DNA of 64,000 bases from Gordonia rubripertincta (GTDB lineage: Bacteria; Actinomycetota; Actinomycetes; Mycobacteriales; Mycobacteriaceae): NCBI RefSeq assembly GCF_038024875.1, contig NZ_CP136136.1, positions 2,418,001 to 2,482,000 on the forward strand. The letters are read 5' to 3'. Numbering within the stretch: position 1 is the first letter of the stretch; every line of letters begins with the position of its first letter. This document shows, one piece after another, positions 63,190 to 64,000 of this stretch. Both the position numbers and the translations under genes were made by a program. The notes beneath the pieces are model-generated. The model did no database searches. It had not been told where the DNA came from and worked only from the letters and a program-made list of their open reading frames with translations.

Positions 63190-63852
63190 TCAGGAGCCCC
63201 AGCGGTAGCCGTACCCGCGGATCGTCTCGATCACGCCGGGTCTGCCGAGCTTCGCTCGCAGTGCGGTCATATGGACGTCGAGGCTGCGGGAGATCGCGAC
63301 GTAGGCGTCGCCCCAGATCGCATCCATCAACTGTTCGCGGCTCACCGCCTCGCCTCGGCGTGCGACGAGGTGCGCGAGGAGTTCGAACTCCTTCGGAGTC
63401 AGGGCCACGTCGGCGCCGGCCACGGTGACCCGTCGCGCGTCGAGGTCGACCGTGATGGCGCCGGTCGATATCTGTCGGCCCGCGGCGGCCGGCGCGTCGG
63501 CGACCCGCCGCCGGGCGGCCACCTCCAGACGCGCCATCAGCTCGCCGAGCCGGGCCGGTTTGACCACATAGTCGTCGGCGCCCCCGCGTAGTGCCCGGAC
63601 CACCGAACGTTCGTCGTCCCGCGCAGTGAGAACCACGACCGGCAGCCGGCTGACCGACCGCAACCGGCGCAACACGGTCAGGCCGTCCTCGTCCGGTAAC
63701 CCCAGATCCAGAAGGGCGAGGTCGAAGTCGCGGTGACCGAGCAGGAGGTCGGCCCCTCGACGCATCCGGCGGGGCTCGTGTCCGACCTCGATCAGGGCAT
63801 CGACGAGGGCATCACCGACCCCGTCGTCGTCCTCTACCACCGCGATACGCAT
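63190..63852 (-). CDS. OmpR-family response regulator
   Basis: A 220-aa regulator. The receiver domain has the acidic pair in AVVEDDDGVGDALVDALIEV, the phospho-acceptor Asp in DLALLDLGLPDEDG near residue 50, Thr in VVVLTARDDE and Lys in DDYVVKPARLGELM near 100. The C-terminal winged helix has LTPKEFELLAHLVARRGEAV and the end RGYGYRWGS. It precedes its kinase. Likely target: the MHS/TAXI genes next to the pair. Confidence 0.96.
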   Translation of the reverse strand: MRIAVVEDDDGVGDALVDALIEVGHEPRRMRRGADLLLGHRDFDLALLDLGLPDEDGLTVLRRLRSVSRLPVVVLTARDDERSVVRALRGGADDYVVKPARLGELMARLEVAARRRVADAPAAAGRQISTGAITVDLDARRVTVAGADVALTPKEFELLAHLVARRGEAVSREQLMDAIWGDAYVAISRSLDVHMTALRAKLGRPGVIETIRGYGYRWGS

Positions 63853-63922
63853 CGGCCCACGGTACGACAGCGGGTGACCGGAGAACCGGCGCCACCTCGC
63901 GGGTGGACTGTGACGAACAGGG

Positions 63923-64000
63923 TCAGAGGGCGATCTGCCGGTTCACGTCCTCGTTGAGCCGGTAGACGGCCTTGCCCTCGAGGACGTCGAAGACAATCCA
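63923..64000 (-). CDS. C-terminal end of a gene cut by the window edge
   Basis: The minus strand reads WIVFDVLEGKAVYRLNEDVN then RQIAL and a TGA at 63923-63925. The composition fits a coding C-terminus, but only 25 residues are seen and I cannot name the protein. Confidence 0.55.
   Translation of the reverse strand, partial: WIVFDVLEGKAVYRLNEDVNRQIAL

Overview
The window looks like chromosomal DNA of a high-GC actinomycete of the Mycobacteriales, most likely a Gordonia or close relative. The evidence is the strongly GC-rich coding of positions 1-1.8 kb and 28-64 kb, frequent GTG starts, a mycobacterial-type LexA box, and several genes that recall mycobacterial counterparts (ChoD-like oxidase, XPB helicase with its helicase-associated neighbour, DapC-like aminotransferase, tRNA Lys/Glu/Asp/Phe group). 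Genus assignment is inference; no database search was possible.

Region 1 (1-1.8 kb) holds the end of an integral-membrane acyltransferase. Region 2 (about 1.9-28 kb) is visibly less GC-rich and is an accessory island. It has a compact four-gene minus-strand operon of unknown role (HIT protein, nucleotidyltransferase, HAD hydrolase, membrane-anchored terpenoid-toroid-like protein; 2745-5703). A nested insertion follows: an IS630-type element inside an IS481-type element. Then come rmlA and rmlB, the latter hit by an IS256-type element three codons before its stop. The rest is a Wzx/Wzy-type exopolysaccharide cluster (12.3-26.6 kb): Tat-exported GH26-like lipoprotein, initiating sugar transferase, UDP-sugar dehydrogenase, four glycosyltransferases (one frameshifted), Wzy-like polymerase, Wzx-like flippase, Wzz/tyrosine autokinase, SGNH lipoprotein and acetyltransferase. 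A second, intact, inverted IS481-type copy closes the cluster.

Region 3 (28.3-31.7 kb) is a tRNA group (Lys on minus; Glu, Asp, Phe on plus) split by an intact IS256-type element with 9-bp direct repeats, followed by a tyrosine integrase downstream of tRNA-Phe.

Region 4 (32-64 kb) is GC-rich core-like DNA: membrane protein and Nudix pair, YceI, membrane-bound class III cyclase, SDR, secreted protein, alkB behind a perfect LexA box, a TetR/flavin-monooxygenase/ChoD-like operon with a palindromic operator, F420-type oxidoreductase, aminotransferase, a lipoprotein next to a Ser/Thr kinase that carries the same extracytoplasmic domain, XPB helicase and associated protein, an allantoin module (allantoinase, NCS1 permease, racemase), and a set made of a TAXI binding protein, an MHS-type permease and a two-component system. 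The window ends inside one more minus-strand gene.

Functionally, the polysaccharide genes form a nearly complete route from sugar nucleotide (RmlA/RmlB, Ugd) through lipid-linked repeat assembly (sugar transferase, glycosyltransferases), export and polymerisation (Wzx, Wzy, Wzz/kinase) to decoration or trimming (acetyltransferase, SGNH, GH26). Several insertion events have damaged or reshaped this island, and I reconstructed their exact junctions where the sequence allowed.
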